In this document: one piece after another, positions 18,047 through 29,600 of the stretch | Layout of the letters: each line of letters begins with the position of its first letter | Numbering within the stretch: position 1 is the stretch's first letter | From: Gammaproteobacteria bacterium | Lineage (GTDB): Bacteria > Pseudomonadota > Gammaproteobacteria > SZUA-229 | Length of the DNA stretch: 64,000 bases | Assembly (NCBI GenBank): GCA_029882355.1 | Contig: JAOUKV010000008.1 | Coordinates: 1 to 64,000, forward strand | Direction: 5' to 3' | Notes under the pieces: generated by a model | Told to the model about the DNA's origin: nothing | What the model saw: only the letters and a program-made list of their open reading frames with translations | The model's database searches: none | Made by a program: the position numbers and the translations under genes

Positions 18047-21000
18047 CAAGCCAGACTCTCGCATTCCTGAACATCCGCATCCACGGTGAATCTTCACCCC
18101 ACTCTTCAGGACGCCATGAATTCTGCACACTGCGGAAGACGCGTTCTGGATGTGGCATCATAATCGAGACTCGACCATCGTCGGTAGTAAAACCGGTTAA
18201 ACCTTCGGGTGAACCATTAGGGTTTAACGGGTACTGTTCTGTTGCGGCACCGTTGTTATCAACAAAACGCAACATAGAGTGTGCTTGTTTGCGTTGCTCG
18301 TCTGATTGATATTCAGCCAAACCTTCACCGTGAGCAACGGCGATTGGCATACGAGAGCCCTGCATACCGGCTAATAGAATCGAGGGCGACTCCATGACTT
18401 CAACGGTACTAAAGCGGCCTTCAAACTGTTCTGACTGGTTGCGAACAAAGTGTGGCCAGTGTTCAGCGCCGGGGATGAGATCTTTTATATTCGCCATCAT
18501 CTGGCATCCGTTACAAACGCCTAAACTAAATGTATCTTCGCGATTAAAGTATTCACTAAAGACATCACGTGCGCGTGAGTTGAAAAGAATTGTTTTTGCC
18601 CAGCCTTCACCAGCTCCGAGTACATCGCCGTAGGAGAAACCACCACAGGCAACCAGACCTTTGAATTCATCGAGACTTAGGTTGTTATTAATAATGTCAC
18701 TCATATGCACATCGATTGAATCAAAACCAGCACGATCAAAAGCCGCGGCCATTTCGATTTGACCATTCACGCCCTGTTCTCTTAATACGGCAATTCTTGG
18801 ACGAGCGCCGCTGTTGATCATGGGCGCGGCAACGTCCTCACTGGGGTCAAATGAAAGTGAAACATTAATGCCAGCATCGTCTTCTTTAATGCCGTCAAAT
18901 TCCTGTTGCGCGCAATCTGAATTGTCGCGAATAGATTGAATTTGGTAACTGGTTTCGCTCCAGGCTTTTTGCATGGTAATTAAGTCAGATTCAAATACCA
19001 GACCTTCATCCATACGGCTGAAACGAATTTTTGAATCGTCTCTAATTGTTCCAATACGATGACTGCAAGATTTAATCTGATATTTTTCAAGCAAGGCTTC
19101 AACTTTCGACAAGTTTTCAGTCTTAACCTGAATGACACCACCCAGCTCTTCATTAAACAGAGCTCCAATATCATCTTCAGGCAATTCATCCAGTGAAATA
19201 TCAAGGCCGCAATGACCTGCAAATGCCATTTCTGACAGACAGGCAAACAGGCCACCGTCAGAACGATCGTGCCATGCCAGCAATAAATTTTCTTTGTTCA
19301 GTTTCTGAATTGCAGCAAAGAAAAATTTAAACTGTTCAGTATCATCAAGATCGGGCGGCACATCACCCACCTGCTTATAAGTTTGCGCCAGTGCCGATGC
19401 ACCCAGACGATTTTTTCCCTTACCCAGATCAATTAGGATTAATTCTGTATCACCTGCATCAGTGACCAGCTGCGGCGTTAATGTTTTGCGTACATCGCTA
19501 ACCGTTGAAAACGCGGTAATGATCAATGACAAAGGTGCAGTAACAGCACGTTGCTCGCCATCGACATCCCAGACCGTTTTCATCGACATGGAATCTTTTC
19601 CGACCGGAATGGTTAGGCCTAACTTGGGACAAATATCCATACCGACCGTTTTTACAGTTTCGTATAAACGCGCATCTTCACCGGGATGCCCCGCAGGTGC
19701 CATCCAGTTAGCAGAAAGTTTAATACCGGAAAGCTCATCAATCGGCGCGGCCATAATATTGGTGATCGCTTCGGCTATCGCCATACGGCCAGAAGCCGGT
19801 GCATCCAATAACGCAATAGGTGTACGTTCACCCACTGCCATGGCCTCACCCACGTAATCCTCAAACGAAGATGTGGTCACCGCGACATCGGCAACAGGCA
19901 CCTGCCAGGGTCCAACCATTTGGTCACGCGTGACCATGCCGGTAATGCTACGGTCACCAATGGTAATCAAAAATGATTTGCTGGCGACAGAAGGCAAACG
20001 TAAAACATTAAACGCGGCTTCGTTGATGTCAATTTTACTGGTATTAAAAGCCTTCTGATTAATACGAATAGTTTTTACATCGCGCAACATTTTGGGTGGC
20101 TTGCCGAGTAAAACATCCAGCGGCATGTCCACAGGATAATTATCAAAATGTTTGTCGTGTACTTTTAGATCTAATGCTTTCGTAGTCTTGCCGAGAATGG
20201 CATAAGGACAACGCTCGCGTTCACAAAGTTTTTTAAAGTCTTCAATCTTTTCGGGATCAATGGCGATGGTGTAACGCTCCTGAGATTCGTTGCACCAGAT
20301 TTGCATCGGTGTCATACCCGGCTCATCGTTGTGCACTTCACGCAATTCAAACTCAGCTCCGCAGCCGCCGTCGTGCACTAATTCAGGCAAGGCGTTGGAT
20401 AAACCACCCGCACCAACATCATGAATAGATAGAATCGGATTGTTATCGCCCTGCATCCAGCAACTGTCGATCACTTCCTGACAACGGCGCTCCATTTCAG
20501 GATTGCCGCGTTGCACCGACGCGAAATCTAAATTCTCAGCACTGGTGCCGCTGGCCATAGAAGAAGCAGCACCGCCGCCTAAACCAATCAACATCGCCGG
20601 ACCACCGAGTACGACGATGGGTGTGCCCACAGGAATCTGCAATTTGTCGACATGGTCTTCACGAATGTTGCCGTAACCACCCGCCAGCATAATCGGCTTG
20701 TGATAACCGCGAATTTCATCGCCGTCGGTACCCGGTACTTTTTCTTCGAAGGTACGAAAATAACCGCAGATATTCGGGCGACCAAATTCGTTATTGAATG
20801 CCGCAGAACCAATCGGGCCTTCAATCATAATATCCAGTGCGGATACAATACGATTGGGTTTGCCGTTGTCCGTTTCCCATGGCTGTGCAAAACCCGGAAT
20901 TTTTAGATTGGATACCGAAAAGCCGCTCAAACCAACTTTAGGCTTGGAGCCACGACCAGTCGCACCTTCATCACGAATCTCACCACCCGCGCCAGTTGCA

Positions 21001-21929
21001 GCGCCGGGGAAAGGTGAAATCGCGGTGGGATGATTATGTGTTTCAACCTTCATCAACAAGGCGATGTGTTCTTTGTTGTAACCGTACTGTTTGCTATCGG
21101 CATCGACGGTGAAACGTGGCGCTGTGTGTGAGACCATCACCGCTGAATTATCATGATAGGCACTGAGTACGCCTTCAGAATGTAATTCGTGCGTATTACG
21201 GATCATCTTGAATAAGGAACGATCCTGCTCTTCGCCGTCGATCACCCAGTCAGCATTAAAAATCTTGTGGCGGCAATGCTCAGAGTTGGCCTGCGCGAAC
21301 ATCATCAGCTCGGCATCGACCGGATTACGTTTGATTGAGAGATAAAACTCGACCAGATAATCGATTTCATCGTCAGATAAAGCCAGACCCAGCTCGGTGT
21401 TAGCGCTACGCAGGGCTTCGATACCACCACTGAGAATATCGACAGTGTTACCCTGCTCAGGTGACATGTGGGCAAACAAGGCTTCGGCTTCCTCATATGA
21501 GCGCAGCACAGATTCGATCATGCGATCATGCAGACAGGCATCAATTACCGCAATATCGGCTTTTGTCATCGTCGCACCAGCATCGCAGGCCACCACATAG
21601 GCGATGCCACGTTCCAGTCGCAAAATCTTGTTCAAATTACAGTTGTGGGCAATATCGGTCGCCTTGGATGACCAGGGTGAAATCGTACCTGCACGGGGTG
21701 TCACAAGGAACAAATCACCTTCGCAATCATGCTCCTCTATCTTGGGTCCGTATTGCAATAAACGAGCAAGAATGGAACTTTCTTCGTCATTCAGTGCCTC
21801 ATTCACATCGGCAAAATGTACAAAATGCGTAGCAAGACCGGAAACCGCCGGGACCAGCGTTTTCAGCTCATTCAGTAGTTTATTTAAACGAAAATCGGAT
21901 AGCGCGGGAGACCCTTGAATATGCAGCAT
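18042..21929 (-). CDS. purL: Phosphoribosylformylglycinamidine synthase PurL (FGAM synthetase)
   Basis: PurL converts FGAR and glutamine to FGAM in de novo purine synthesis. It is the large single-chain form: N-terminal domain, two AIRS-like ATP-binding halves ([33 protein letters not shown]) and a C-terminal class I glutaminase. The glutaminase has nucleophile cysteine in [10 protein letters not shown] (~1137) and the His-Glu pair in [11 protein letters not shown] start at the ATG at 21929 ([11 protein letters not shown]), which has AAGGG upstream and gives 1295 aa, the E. coli length; the frame extends 16 codons further without a better signal. It is divergent from ssrA. Confidence 0.98.
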   Translation of the reverse strand: MLHIQGSPALSDFRLNKLLNELKTLVPAVSGLATHFVHFADVNEALNDEESSILARLLQYGPKIEEHDCEGDLFLVTPRAGTISPWSSKATDIAHNCNLNKILRLERGIAYVVACDAGATMTKADIAVIDACLHDRMIESVLRSYEEAEALFAHMSPEQGNTVDILSGGIEALRSANTELGLALSDDEIDYLVEFYLSIKRNPVDAELMMFAQANSEHCRHKIFNADWVIDGEEQDRSLFKMIRNTHELHSEGVLSAYHDNSAVMVSHTAPRFTVDADSKQYGYNKEHIALLMKVETHNHPTAISPFPGAATGAGGEIRDEGATGRGSKPKVGLSGFSVSNLKIPGFAQPWETDNGKPNRIVSALDIMIEGPIGSAAFNNEFGRPNICGYFRTFEEKVPGTDGDEIRGYHKPIMLAGGYGNIREDHVDKLQIPVGTPIVVLGGPAMLIGLGGGAASSMASGTSAENLDFASVQRGNPEMERRCQEVIDSCWMQGDNNPILSIHDVGAGGLSNALPELVHDGGCGAEFELREVHNDEPGMTPMQIWCNESQERYTIAIDPEKIEDFKKLCERERCPYAILGKTTKALDLKVHDKHFDNYPVDMPLDVLLGKPPKMLRDVKTIRINQKAFNTSKIDINEAAFNVLRLPSVASKSFLITIGDRSITGMVTRDQMVGPWQVPVADVAVTTSSFEDYVGEAMAVGERTPIALLDAPASGRMAIAEAITNIMAAPIDELSGIKLSANWMAPAGHPGEDARLYETVKTVGMDICPKLGLTIPVGKDSMSMKTVWDVDGEQRAVTAPLSLIITAFSTVSDVRKTLTPQLVTDAGDTELILIDLGKGKNRLGASALAQTYKQVGDVPPDLDDTEQFKFFFAAIQKLNKENLLLAWHDRSDGGLFACLSEMAFAGHCGLDISLDELPEDDIGALFNEELGGVIQVKTENLSKVEALLEKYQIKSCSHRIGTIRDDSKIRFSRMDEGLVFESDLITMQKAWSETSYQIQSIRDNSDCAQQEFDGIKEDDAGINVSLSFDPSEDVAAPMINSGARPRIAVLREQGVNGQIEMAAAFDRAGFDSIDVHMSDIINNNLSLDEFKGLVACGGFSYGDVLGAGEGWAKTILFNSRARDVFSEYFNREDTFSLGVCNGCQMMANIKDLIPGAEHWPHFVRNQSEQFEGRFSTVEVMESPSILLAGMQGSRMPIAVAHGEGLAEYQSDEQRKQAHSMLRFVDNNGAATEQYPLNPNGSPEGLTGFTTDDGRVSIMMPHPERVFRSVQNSWRPEEWGEDSPWMRMFRNARVWLG

Positions 21930-22038
21930 GTTGCCCTTATATGTGTGAGTGTAAGCAAAGACGGAATGATAAAGCAAAGCCGCGACAGATTAAACCACGA
22001 AGTGTGGATAAGACGTAGCAGATTGCACATTCCAGGCG

Positions 22039-22044
22039 TATAAT
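22039..22044 (+). promoter_or_regulatory. -10 box upstream of ssrA
   Basis: A perfect TATAAT lies about 50 bp before the mature tmRNA 5' end, leaving room for a processed precursor leader. No good -35 hexamer stands at 16-18 bp spacing. Confidence 0.6.
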
Positions 22045-22094
22045 CGCCGCCAGAGCCTTGACCAGCTCTTTTACTACAGTTCAGGAAAAAACAC

Positions 22095-22455
22095 GGGGGC
22101 GACTTGGCTTCGACGTGGGTAGCAAAACCTGAGGTGCATGCAGAGGTGTGAAGTTCCTCTTAAATCCAATCACAAAACTTATAGTTGCCAACGACGACAA
22201 CTACGCTTTAGCAGCTTAAACTCCTGCTCAAAGCCCTCGGCCTGATGTGTGCTTATACGCTCAGATAACCGGGGTCGACTCATATAAGCTCGCGATGAAG
22301 CATGTCTGGTGTGGATTCGCTAAAACCTATCCAGAATCGCCTTCAGTCTTCCCCGCCCATTGGGTAGCTGCTGGTTAAATTAAGAATGGGATAAGCATGT
22401 AGAGCCGATGGCGGAGTGCTTGCGGACGCGGGTTCAATTCCCGCCGCCTCCACCA
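22095..22455 (+). ncRNA. ssrA: tmRNA (ssrA)
   Basis: tmRNA rescues stalled ribosomes and tags nascent chains for proteolysis. The 5' end GGGGGCGACTTGGCTTCGACG and the 3' end GCCTCCACCA form a seven-pair acceptor stem with one G-U pair. A T arm with GGGTTCAATTCCC precedes the 3' CCA. The tag reading frame is at 22187-22219 and encodes ANDDNYALAA and a TAA stop. Total length is 361 nt. A terminator follows directly. Confidence 0.98.
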
Positions 22456-22462
22456 AATAAAC

Positions 22463-22497
22463 AAGGGTTACCCGTCTTCCGGGTAGCCCTTTTTTAT
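22463..22497 (+). terminator. Rho-independent terminator of ssrA
   Basis: AAGGGTTACCCG and CGGGTAGCCCTT pair with one G-T wobble around a small loop and are followed by a T6 run. Confidence 0.92.
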
Positions 22498-22535
22498 TGT
22501 GATAATAGCCTCTGATATTTGGATACAGAACAAAA

Positions 22536-24434
22536 CTATTCGTCATTTACTTCGTTAGAAAGCGCCATATCATCGACCACCACGGGTAGCTCCTGATAAA
22601 CACTCTCGACTACCGAATTCATTTCTGCATCAGATACCGGCAAATATGAAAAGCTTTCACCTTTATTCTGCATGGCTTCAAGATCGAGCAAGGTTCCGGG
22701 TGGTAGATCATCGCCATTACCAAGGTCACCTTTAACGGCATAAACTACCCAGCGCGGGCCCTCCAGAGAAAGCACCAGATAGGAGGCGTCGGCAACGGCC
22801 AATACGCTGTGCGCAGCTAATTGACTGACTGTGCCATAACCAAGCACGATGCCACCACCCAGCTCATAACTGGCAGGTACCACTACCGCTTTCGTTAATT
22901 CATAGACACCGACTGTGGTTCCTGCGACTACTGATGCCGTGGTGCCTGCTACTACGGTGGTTCCGGCTAACACATTGCCAAATACCTGCGATGTTAGTGA
23001 TACCGCTTCGCCACCTACAGCGATGGCTGAACCGGTAATAACACCCGCACTACCGGCTACAACACCAACGGTTCCAGCGCCCAGGGTAACTCCTGCTGCA
23101 GTTACAGGAACGCCGATGTACTGAACCGCTTTCCCCGAAATATAGCCAACGCCTTTGACTGTATTGCCAACCACCTGACCGGTTAGTACACTGCCACCAC
23201 CAAGTGTGGCAACACCGACACCAGCAGCACCAGCTGCAATGTTGCCGGCAGTAAATTCAAACAAACTATAAATAGATGCCACCGCCGCTTTTGTGCTGGG
23301 AGCGACCAGGTCATAAGTGGCACCAACGGTGTTCCAGGTAACTTCTACTGCCAGATTAGTCACAGCGACACCTTCATTAATCACAACCATCACAGGAAAG
23401 GCGGCGAGATTGACTGCAATGTAACCAACTGAGCCTGCACCGAGTTTCGTTACCGGCTTAATCAAACCGTCCCATAATATGCCTTGCAAAACCCAGCGGG
23501 AAGATTTTAACAAAGCCAAACCAAATCCAGTTACGCCTACGCTTTCAGTAAATGCTTCACCGGCTTTATTGAAGGATTCTTTTACATCATCTACATAACT
23601 ACCGGTTGCATCAACCACCAGGTCAGTCATAACATCGCTGTACTCTTCTCGAATGGTATTCGCGTCAGCAATACCTTTTGTAAAATCACTTAACTCTGCA
23701 GCACCAGCAATATCCTTGGCTCGGTGTGATAATTTGCCCGGTACCGCAACGTAGCCCTTTACAAATGCATCACTGGCATAGAGCAAACTTTTTTTCGCTG
23801 CTGTATTAGCTGTATGAGAAATAGACCGAGTAATACCCCAGGATTTTTTTATCGTAGCACTGCCTAAATCTGTCATCGAATCTGCGATCATATTGCCGCC
23901 TTTGATACTTCCCTGCTCTAGTGCGACACCATAGCGATCTATTTCAGCTGCTGTTTTTTTGCCTAAATCCCATGCCTTTAAGGTCACTTTTTTACCGGCA
24001 AAGTAAGAACGATCAACAATAAAAACACCAACGGGTCGTGTAATATTAGTAACACCTTCGGCTATTTCTTCACCGCCAGTTTGAATGTTTTTCGCATAAT
24101 CAAGACTTAGCTTGCTTCCTTTTGGAATAAGGTAAACAGAATCAGCGGCATTTTTTAATGATTTCAAAAATGACTGGCGTGCGTGCAGTCCCATCATCTC
24201 GAAAGCAAGATCAGAAGCAGATTGACCCGCAGGGATCAGTTTTATTTCTGTACCAGGAACATGAAAAGCACCGTTGTTATATAAAGAAGCATGACCTTCT
24301 TTGGTTAATTTTCGGGTGTACTTTAGAGGGTCTTCAGCGCTACCTGTGGTACTGCAACTGGTTAATACAAATGAAAATAGCATGAGAAAAAATGCTATCG
24401 TTTTTGGGGCAATTATTTTGTTGAAGTTATTCAC
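22536..24434 (-). CDS. Large Gly/Ala/Val-rich lipoprotein, paralogue of the upstream gene
   Basis: Family not recognised. A lipoprotein signal is clear (TIAFFLMLFSFVLTSC). The first ~330 residues are mixed. Residues ~330-560 are a long glycine-, alanine- and valine-rich stretch with many small-xxx-small motifs (VVAGSAGVITGSAIAVGG), which could be membrane-embedded or amphipathic. The tail LEGPRWVVYAVKGDLG...PPGTLLDLEAM closely parallels the tail of the 486-aa neighbour (YDGPRLVIAYAKGEIK...PVGSVVDLNTL), as do HASLYNNG / HAALYDEG near the N-terminus, so the two are paralogues. I start at GTG 24434, five bases after AGGTGA; a GTG three codons upstream is possible. It overlaps the preceding gene by eight bases. 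Confidence 0.8.
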   Translation of the reverse strand: MNNFNKIIAPKTIAFFLMLFSFVLTSCSTTGSAEDPLKYTRKLTKEGHASLYNNGAFHVPGTEIKLIPAGQSASDLAFEMMGLHARQSFLKSLKNAADSVYLIPKGSKLSLDYAKNIQTGGEEIAEGVTNITRPVGVFIVDRSYFAGKKVTLKAWDLGKKTAAEIDRYGVALEQGSIKGGNMIADSMTDLGSATIKKSWGITRSISHTANTAAKKSLLYASDAFVKGYVAVPGKLSHRAKDIAGAAELSDFTKGIADANTIREEYSDVMTDLVVDATGSYVDDVKESFNKAGEAFTESVGVTGFGLALLKSSRWVLQGILWDGLIKPVTKLGAGSVGYIAVNLAAFPVMVVINEGVAVTNLAVEVTWNTVGATYDLVAPSTKAAVASIYSLFEFTAGNIAAGAAGVGVATLGGGSVLTGQVVGNTVKGVGYISGKAVQYIGVPVTAAGVTLGAGTVGVVAGSAGVITGSAIAVGGEAVSLTSQVFGNVLAGTTVVAGTTASVVAGTTVGVYELTKAVVVPASYELGGGIVLGYGTVSQLAAHSVLAVADASYLVLSLEGPRWVVYAVKGDLGNGDDLPPGTLLDLEAMQNKGESFSYLPVSDAEMNSVVESVYQELPVVVDDMALSNEVNDE

Positions 24435-25887
24435 GAAGATCACCTGGTAATTTCTGTAGAATATTCTTGATTACGGCTGGATCATCGGAGAGTACTTGTA
24501 CATCGATACCCTCCTGCTTGAGTGTATTAAGGTCGACGACACTGCCCACCGGTAAACTATCAACTCTGACCGATGTATTATCTTTATTTTTTATTTCACC
24601 TTTGGCATAAGCGATAACTAAACGCGGCCCGTCATAGGCTAAAAAAACGGCACTATCGACAATACTCATAAACGCATGTGCAGGTAATGCAGTGAGCGCG
24701 TTGTAACCAAGTACGACTGCGGCACTCGCCTGATTGATAACCACTTTACTAGTACCGACAACTGCATCATAACTAACAAAAGCCACATACTTTCCGGTAT
24801 CGGCTACGGTTAATGCAACTTCACTACTCGCCGTTACAATAGGCGCGGCGGCGGTAAAAGCCACCTGATTTACCGCTCCGATACTGGCACCTGTTACATA
24901 GGTCAATGGTGCAGTACCTAATGATAGTATGGCCATACCACTTAAGAGCCCGGCTTCAACTGTCGGTGATATCACTTCGACACCAAATTTTCCCGTATAA
25001 AAAATCGTAGTACCCACCGCTTCGATGGTTCGTCCACTAATACTAATTGCGGTAGCTGTAGGTAGAAACACTATTTGCGCGGCACCTTTAGCACCCACTG
25101 ATACAGCATTCACTACTGTGCTTGCGCTCGGTTTAAATAAACCCTGATAGAGCCCTTTGGCATAGCCCGTTATGATATGGAACAATCCGCCAAGTGCATT
25201 CGATGACTGCCCCGATTTATTGTATTCATCATTAAAAGAATCAGCAGCATCACTAAAAGCATTACTCCAGGTTGAACCAATATGAAGAGAATAATCATCC
25301 TGAATTTTGGATGTGATTTCATAGATATTGGAAAAATCGTTACTTAGATTCTGAAAATAATTACCCGGCTGCTTAACTAGAGCATCACGGGTTGACTGAG
25401 TACGCTGAGCAAGATGCAGATTACCTTTGACAAAACGTGACCAGCCTTTTTTAAGAGATTCAGTTCCAAAGTCAACCTGGGCTCCGGCAATATCTGATGT
25501 GGCAGCAAACATTTTTCGAGTTATGCGGGTACCTGTTTGAAAAGTTTTTATACCTAGATCAGCGGAAAGATCCCAGTGTTCGGCCAGGTCTTTTGCCAGT
25601 TCTTGATTTTGTTCAGCAACCGAGTTAGCGGCTAGAGATATTGCTTCTGCGGATGAAATAAAAGATTTTTGCTTTGCGTAAGCTAAAGCATCTTCACTTG
25701 AGGTGATGACATACCAGCCTTCGTCGTACAAGGCTGCGTGGCCGCGCATATTCGCCATGGTAATAGGGATGACATCTTCTACTGCTTTTTGAGCAGATGA
25801 ATTCGAATCTGTCCGATCATTATTTGAAGCGCAGCCAGTTAAAAATAATATGGCAATCAATATTAGTGTTTGATAATCCTTATGCAT
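24427..25887 (-). CDS. Gly/Ala/Val-rich lipoprotein, 486 aa
   Basis: Family not recognised. The lipobox is in LILIAILFLTGC. The N-terminal half is helical and polar, with GHAALYDEGWYVITSSEDAL near residue 50. Residues ~250-420 are hydrophobic and rich in small residues, with no classical long membrane helix but many GxxxG/AxxxA spacings. The conserved tail (AYDGPRLVIAYAKGEIKNK) and the lipid anchor are shared with the 635-aa gene downstream. AGGAG precedes the ATG. It begins eight bases after the phospholipase-like gene stop, so the three form one operon. A role as a membrane-associated partner of that enzyme is only inferred from position. Confidence 0.8.
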   Translation of the reverse strand: MHKDYQTLILIAILFLTGCASNNDRTDSNSSAQKAVEDVIPITMANMRGHAALYDEGWYVITSSEDALAYAKQKSFISSAEAISLAANSVAEQNQELAKDLAEHWDLSADLGIKTFQTGTRITRKMFAATSDIAGAQVDFGTESLKKGWSRFVKGNLHLAQRTQSTRDALVKQPGNYFQNLSNDFSNIYEITSKIQDDYSLHIGSTWSNAFSDAADSFNDEYNKSGQSSNALGGLFHIITGYAKGLYQGLFKPSASTVVNAVSVGAKGAAQIVFLPTATAISISGRTIEAVGTTIFYTGKFGVEVISPTVEAGLLSGMAILSLGTAPLTYVTGASIGAVNQVAFTAAAPIVTASSEVALTVADTGKYVAFVSYDAVVGTSKVVINQASAAVVLGYNALTALPAHAFMSIVDSAVFLAYDGPRLVIAYAKGEIKNKDNTSVRVDSLPVGSVVDLNTLKQEGIDVQVLSDDPAVIKNILQKLPGDLRE

Positions 25888-25895
25888 TTCTACTC

Positions 25896-26357
25896 CTATT
25901 TGTTACTGGTCAATTTACTCGAGCTGATCTCGTCAGAGATACTAACAACCATTTTCATAAATAGCTGTAATTTATTGTTGATATCAGTTCGTTCCTGTTC
26001 ACTTAATAACTGATAACCACGTGGGTAGGACCAACCATAACCCCAGCGATAAGAAGTTGGGAAATAAGGAGAGCCACCAACACGCACGCCCGCTAACATG
26101 AGCCTGGCAATTTCTGGTTCTCCTGCCCTGGTAACACAGCTGTTTAATGTTTGATCTGCCTGGCGACGTTCATCATAAGTACCGCCCGCCCAATAAGCCA
26201 AATCATGTTTTATACAGCAATCTAGCCATAATGTTTGTTGATGAATCGTACCATCAGGGAAAGCACTGCAGCCATCGGTGGTGAATAGCGCAATTTCTTC
26301 CGCCAATGATAACACTGGATCAATTAACAGTAATATTACAATAAGAATTTTCCGCAT
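25896..26357 (-). CDS. Small secreted phospholipase-A2-like protein
   Basis: The 153-aa protein has a signal peptide (MRKILIVILLLIDPVLSLAE) and a compact cysteine-containing core. The motif DGCSAFPDGT is followed by LDCCIKHDLAYWAGGTYDER, ADQTLNSCV and GVRVGGSP. The CC-xx-HD pattern is the catalytic signature of secreted phospholipases A2 (His-Asp dyad), with flanking cysteines able to form disulfides. Enzymatic activity is inferred; related bacterial proteins of this size are mostly uncharacterised. It is first in a three-gene minus-strand operon with two lipoproteins. AAGGGTG lies upstream of the ATG. Confidence 0.72.
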   Translation of the reverse strand: MRKILIVILLLIDPVLSLAEEIALFTTDGCSAFPDGTIHQQTLWLDCCIKHDLAYWAGGTYDERRQADQTLNSCVTRAGEPEIARLMLAGVRVGGSPYFPTSYRWGYGWSYPRGYQLLSEQERTDINNKLQLFMKMVVSISDEISSSKLTSNK

Positions 26358-26567
26358 TTTATAAACACCCTTGTTATCACGGCTTAAATATTTACTTGAA
26401 CAAGCAGGTCAAATTTTAACTAATAAACCCCATACAAAGTAGATGAATTAATACATTCTTATTTACCACATGCAAGAAGAATAAAAATAGTTTCATGCAA
26501 AGAACCTAAATATAAAAGTCCTTATAAATACTCGAAAATGAAAAGGTTTTTAATAAATATAGTACAG

Positions 26568-26615
26568 TATAATCTGTCTTTATATCAATGACTGGCCTGA
26601 GGAGGCCTACCTAGC
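26568..26615 (+). promoter_or_regulatory. -10 box and ribosome-binding-site hairpin of the hybrid kinase gene
   Basis: TATAAT at 26568-26573 is a probable -10 box. Between it and the ATG, GGCCT-gagg-AGGCC (26594-26607) can form a five-pair GC hairpin that contains the GAGGAGG Shine-Dalgarno sequence, so translation initiation may be restrained. Read from sequence; effect untested. Confidence 0.45.
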
Positions 26616-29600
26616 ATGGCACCACGTACCGCTGACTCAATGCAAACCCAACAAGTGAACAGCTCCCCTTTGATCTACGTTATTGAAAGTGACCAGATAC
26701 AGGCAGAACTATTAAATAAAACATTGTTAGATAATGGTTATCGAGTCCAGTTATTTACCGAAGCAGATACTTTGTTCTTCTCGGCGTGTACAGATCCTGA
26801 TATTGAACGACCTTCTGTTGTGATTATGGATATTATTTTTTCCGGTGACGAGCTGATCTCATCCTTCACTAATGACATTGTATTCTGTAAAAACTCAAAT
26901 GTCCCTGCCATTGTTACTTCCAAACGTGATGATATTACAGCTCGTCTCGCCAGTCTTCGCGCTGGTGCTAAACACTATTTAAGCAAGCCTGTTAATAACG
27001 ACAAGTTAATCGGTCTATTAGATGAAATTACAGGACGTTTGAAATACGAACCATATCGTGTACTACTGGTAGATGATGATGAAATTTCGATTAAATTACA
27101 TAAACAAATTTTGACTAAGGCTGGCATGGTTGTGCAGGCATTGTTAGACCCTATCAAGACGCTGGATGTTGTTAAGGATTTCAAACCAGATTTGATTTTG
27201 CTTGATGTTTATATGCCAGAAATTAATGGCGCTGAACTGGTTGCTGTATTACGTGATAGTGGTTTTCTATTGCCTGTCTTATTTCTATCCGGTGAGACCG
27301 ATTTAACACAGCAGTTACTGGCACTCGATAACGGCGGAGATGATTTTATTGTTAAACCAATTCAGCCTGAGAATTTGGTTGCCACGGTTTTAGCACGCGC
27401 AAAAAAATCACGTCGAAGTAATAATATTTATTATCGCCTTGAAAACACTTTATATGAACGTGAACGTGAACATTTGGCACTGGATCACCATTGCATTATT
27501 AGTGTTGCTGATAATAAAGGCAACATAATCTACGTTAACGAACGCTTTTGTGAGGCCAGTGGCTATTCTCGAGAAGAACTACTGGGAAAAAATCACCGAA
27601 TTATTAAATCTGATATTCATACACCTGAGTTTTACCAGAACATGTGGAGCACTATCTCAGAAGGTAATGTTTGGCAAGGTGAGACCTGTAACAAACGTAA
27701 AGACGGTAGTTTATTCTGGGTAGAATCAACTATCACGCCATTCCTGGATACTACTGGTGAACCCTATCAGTATGTAGCAATCCGAACTGACATCACTGAT
27801 ATCAAAAAAAGTGAGCAGGTTCTTCGTACTATAGTCGATAGTACTTCTTTAGTCACAGGTGAAGCTTTTTTCAAAAACACTGTGCGCTGTATGGCAGAGT
27901 CAATGAATGTGAGATTCAGCTTCATTGCTAAAATGGAAGCAGATGATGCATCCACAATTAAGACTATTGCTATCTGGGATACGGATCAGCTAATCGACAA
28001 CTTTAGTTACCCTATTATAGATACGCCATGTGAACAGGTAATGAACACGGGTTTGTCTGCCTACTCATCTAAGGTCGCAGAAACATTTCCAAAAGATTTC
28101 TGGTTAAAAGAAAATGGTATTGAAAGTTATATCGGTATCCCTCTGTTTGATAGCAATGATGACTTTCTTGGTCACATGGGGATCCTTGATGATAAACCAA
28201 TATCCAACGCTAATTATAATATCGATCTACTCAAAATTTTTGCTGCCAGTGTTGCGAGTGAAATGGAACGCGCACAATCAGATTCGGCTCTACAAAATAG
28301 TGAGTCCCGTTTAAAATTTTTAGTGTCTTCCAGTCCGGTAACAATATACACCTGTGAAGCCACTCCTCCCTTCGCTGCTACCTATATTAGTCCAAACGTT
28401 AAACAGTTAATGGGTTACGAACCTGAGCAGTTTACTGAAAACGCGGTATTTTGGGCAGACAATATTCACCCAGAGGATCAACAGCAGGTTTTTGATAATC
28501 TACCGCAGCTATTTGAGCACGCTAAACACCAGCACGAGTACCGTTTCTGTAAGCCTGATGGCAGTTATGCCTGGATGCACGATGAAATGCGTCTGATTAA
28601 AAATGCAGCCGGCGAACCGATTAAAATTACGGGTTACTGGGCGGATATCAGCGAGCGAAAAGCAACCGAGCAATTACTGGAACTCAACAAAGAAAGGTTA
28701 CGCCGGGGTCAGGTTTTTGCCAATATTGGCACCTGGGACTGGAACATACAGACCGGAGATTTATTCTGGTCTGAACGCATCGCTCCCCTGTTTGGTTATG
28801 CTGATGGTGAGTTAGCTACCTCTTATGAAAACTTCATCAATGCGGTACATCCTGATGATCGTCAACGGGTAAGTGATGCTGTCACTGCCTGCGTTGAACA
28901 GGATACAGCTTACGACATTGAGCATCGCGTGCTTTGGCCCGATGGTACGATCCGCTGGTTACATGAGCGAGGAGCAGTAATCCGTGATGCCGAGGGCATG
29001 CCATTACAGATGCTGGGCGTGGTGCAGGACATTGACGATCGCAAGCAGGCTGAACTAGCACTGCTTGAACGTGAACATCAATTGCGCGAAGCCCAGACCA
29101 TGGCTCACATTGGCAACTGGAAAGCTGACTTATTAACTGGAAAATTAGACTGGTCGGATGAGATTTACCGGATCTTTGGTTATGAACCTGGTGCTTTGGA
29201 ACCCAGTATTGATATTTTTAATTCAGCATTACACCCTGATGATAAATCTAAGGTTCGGCAAAGTGAAAAACTTGCTGAAGAAACGGGCTTGCATGATGTT
29301 ATTCACCGCATTATCCGACCTGACGGCAGCATACGCCACGTGCATGAACTGGCTCAGGCTGTCACCGATGCATCTGGTCAACTCATAGAACTTGCTGGCA
29401 CGGTGCAGGACGTCACCGAACAGATTGAAGCTGAGGCGGCACTGGCAGAGAATGAGGATAAGTTCCGTGGCCTCTATGAACAATCACCAGTCGGTATCGC
29501 ACTAAATGAAATGGATGGTAGTTTTGTCGAGGCTAATCAGGGTTTCCTTGATCTAATTGGTTATACCGATAAAGAGTGCCGTGCATTAACTTACTGGCAA

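Noticed and set aside
22343-22546. 67-codon minus-strand frame with GIEPASAS antisense to the tmRNA
   Set aside because: It lies across the tmRNA 3' end and terminator. This peptide is a well-known artefact of reading tRNA-like sequence backwards.
25896-26357. Phospholipase-like protein as a type VI lipase effector with lipoprotein immunity
   Set aside because: It has its own Sec signal peptide and is on a separate operon across the kinase gene from the type VI cluster; linkage is too weak to claim.
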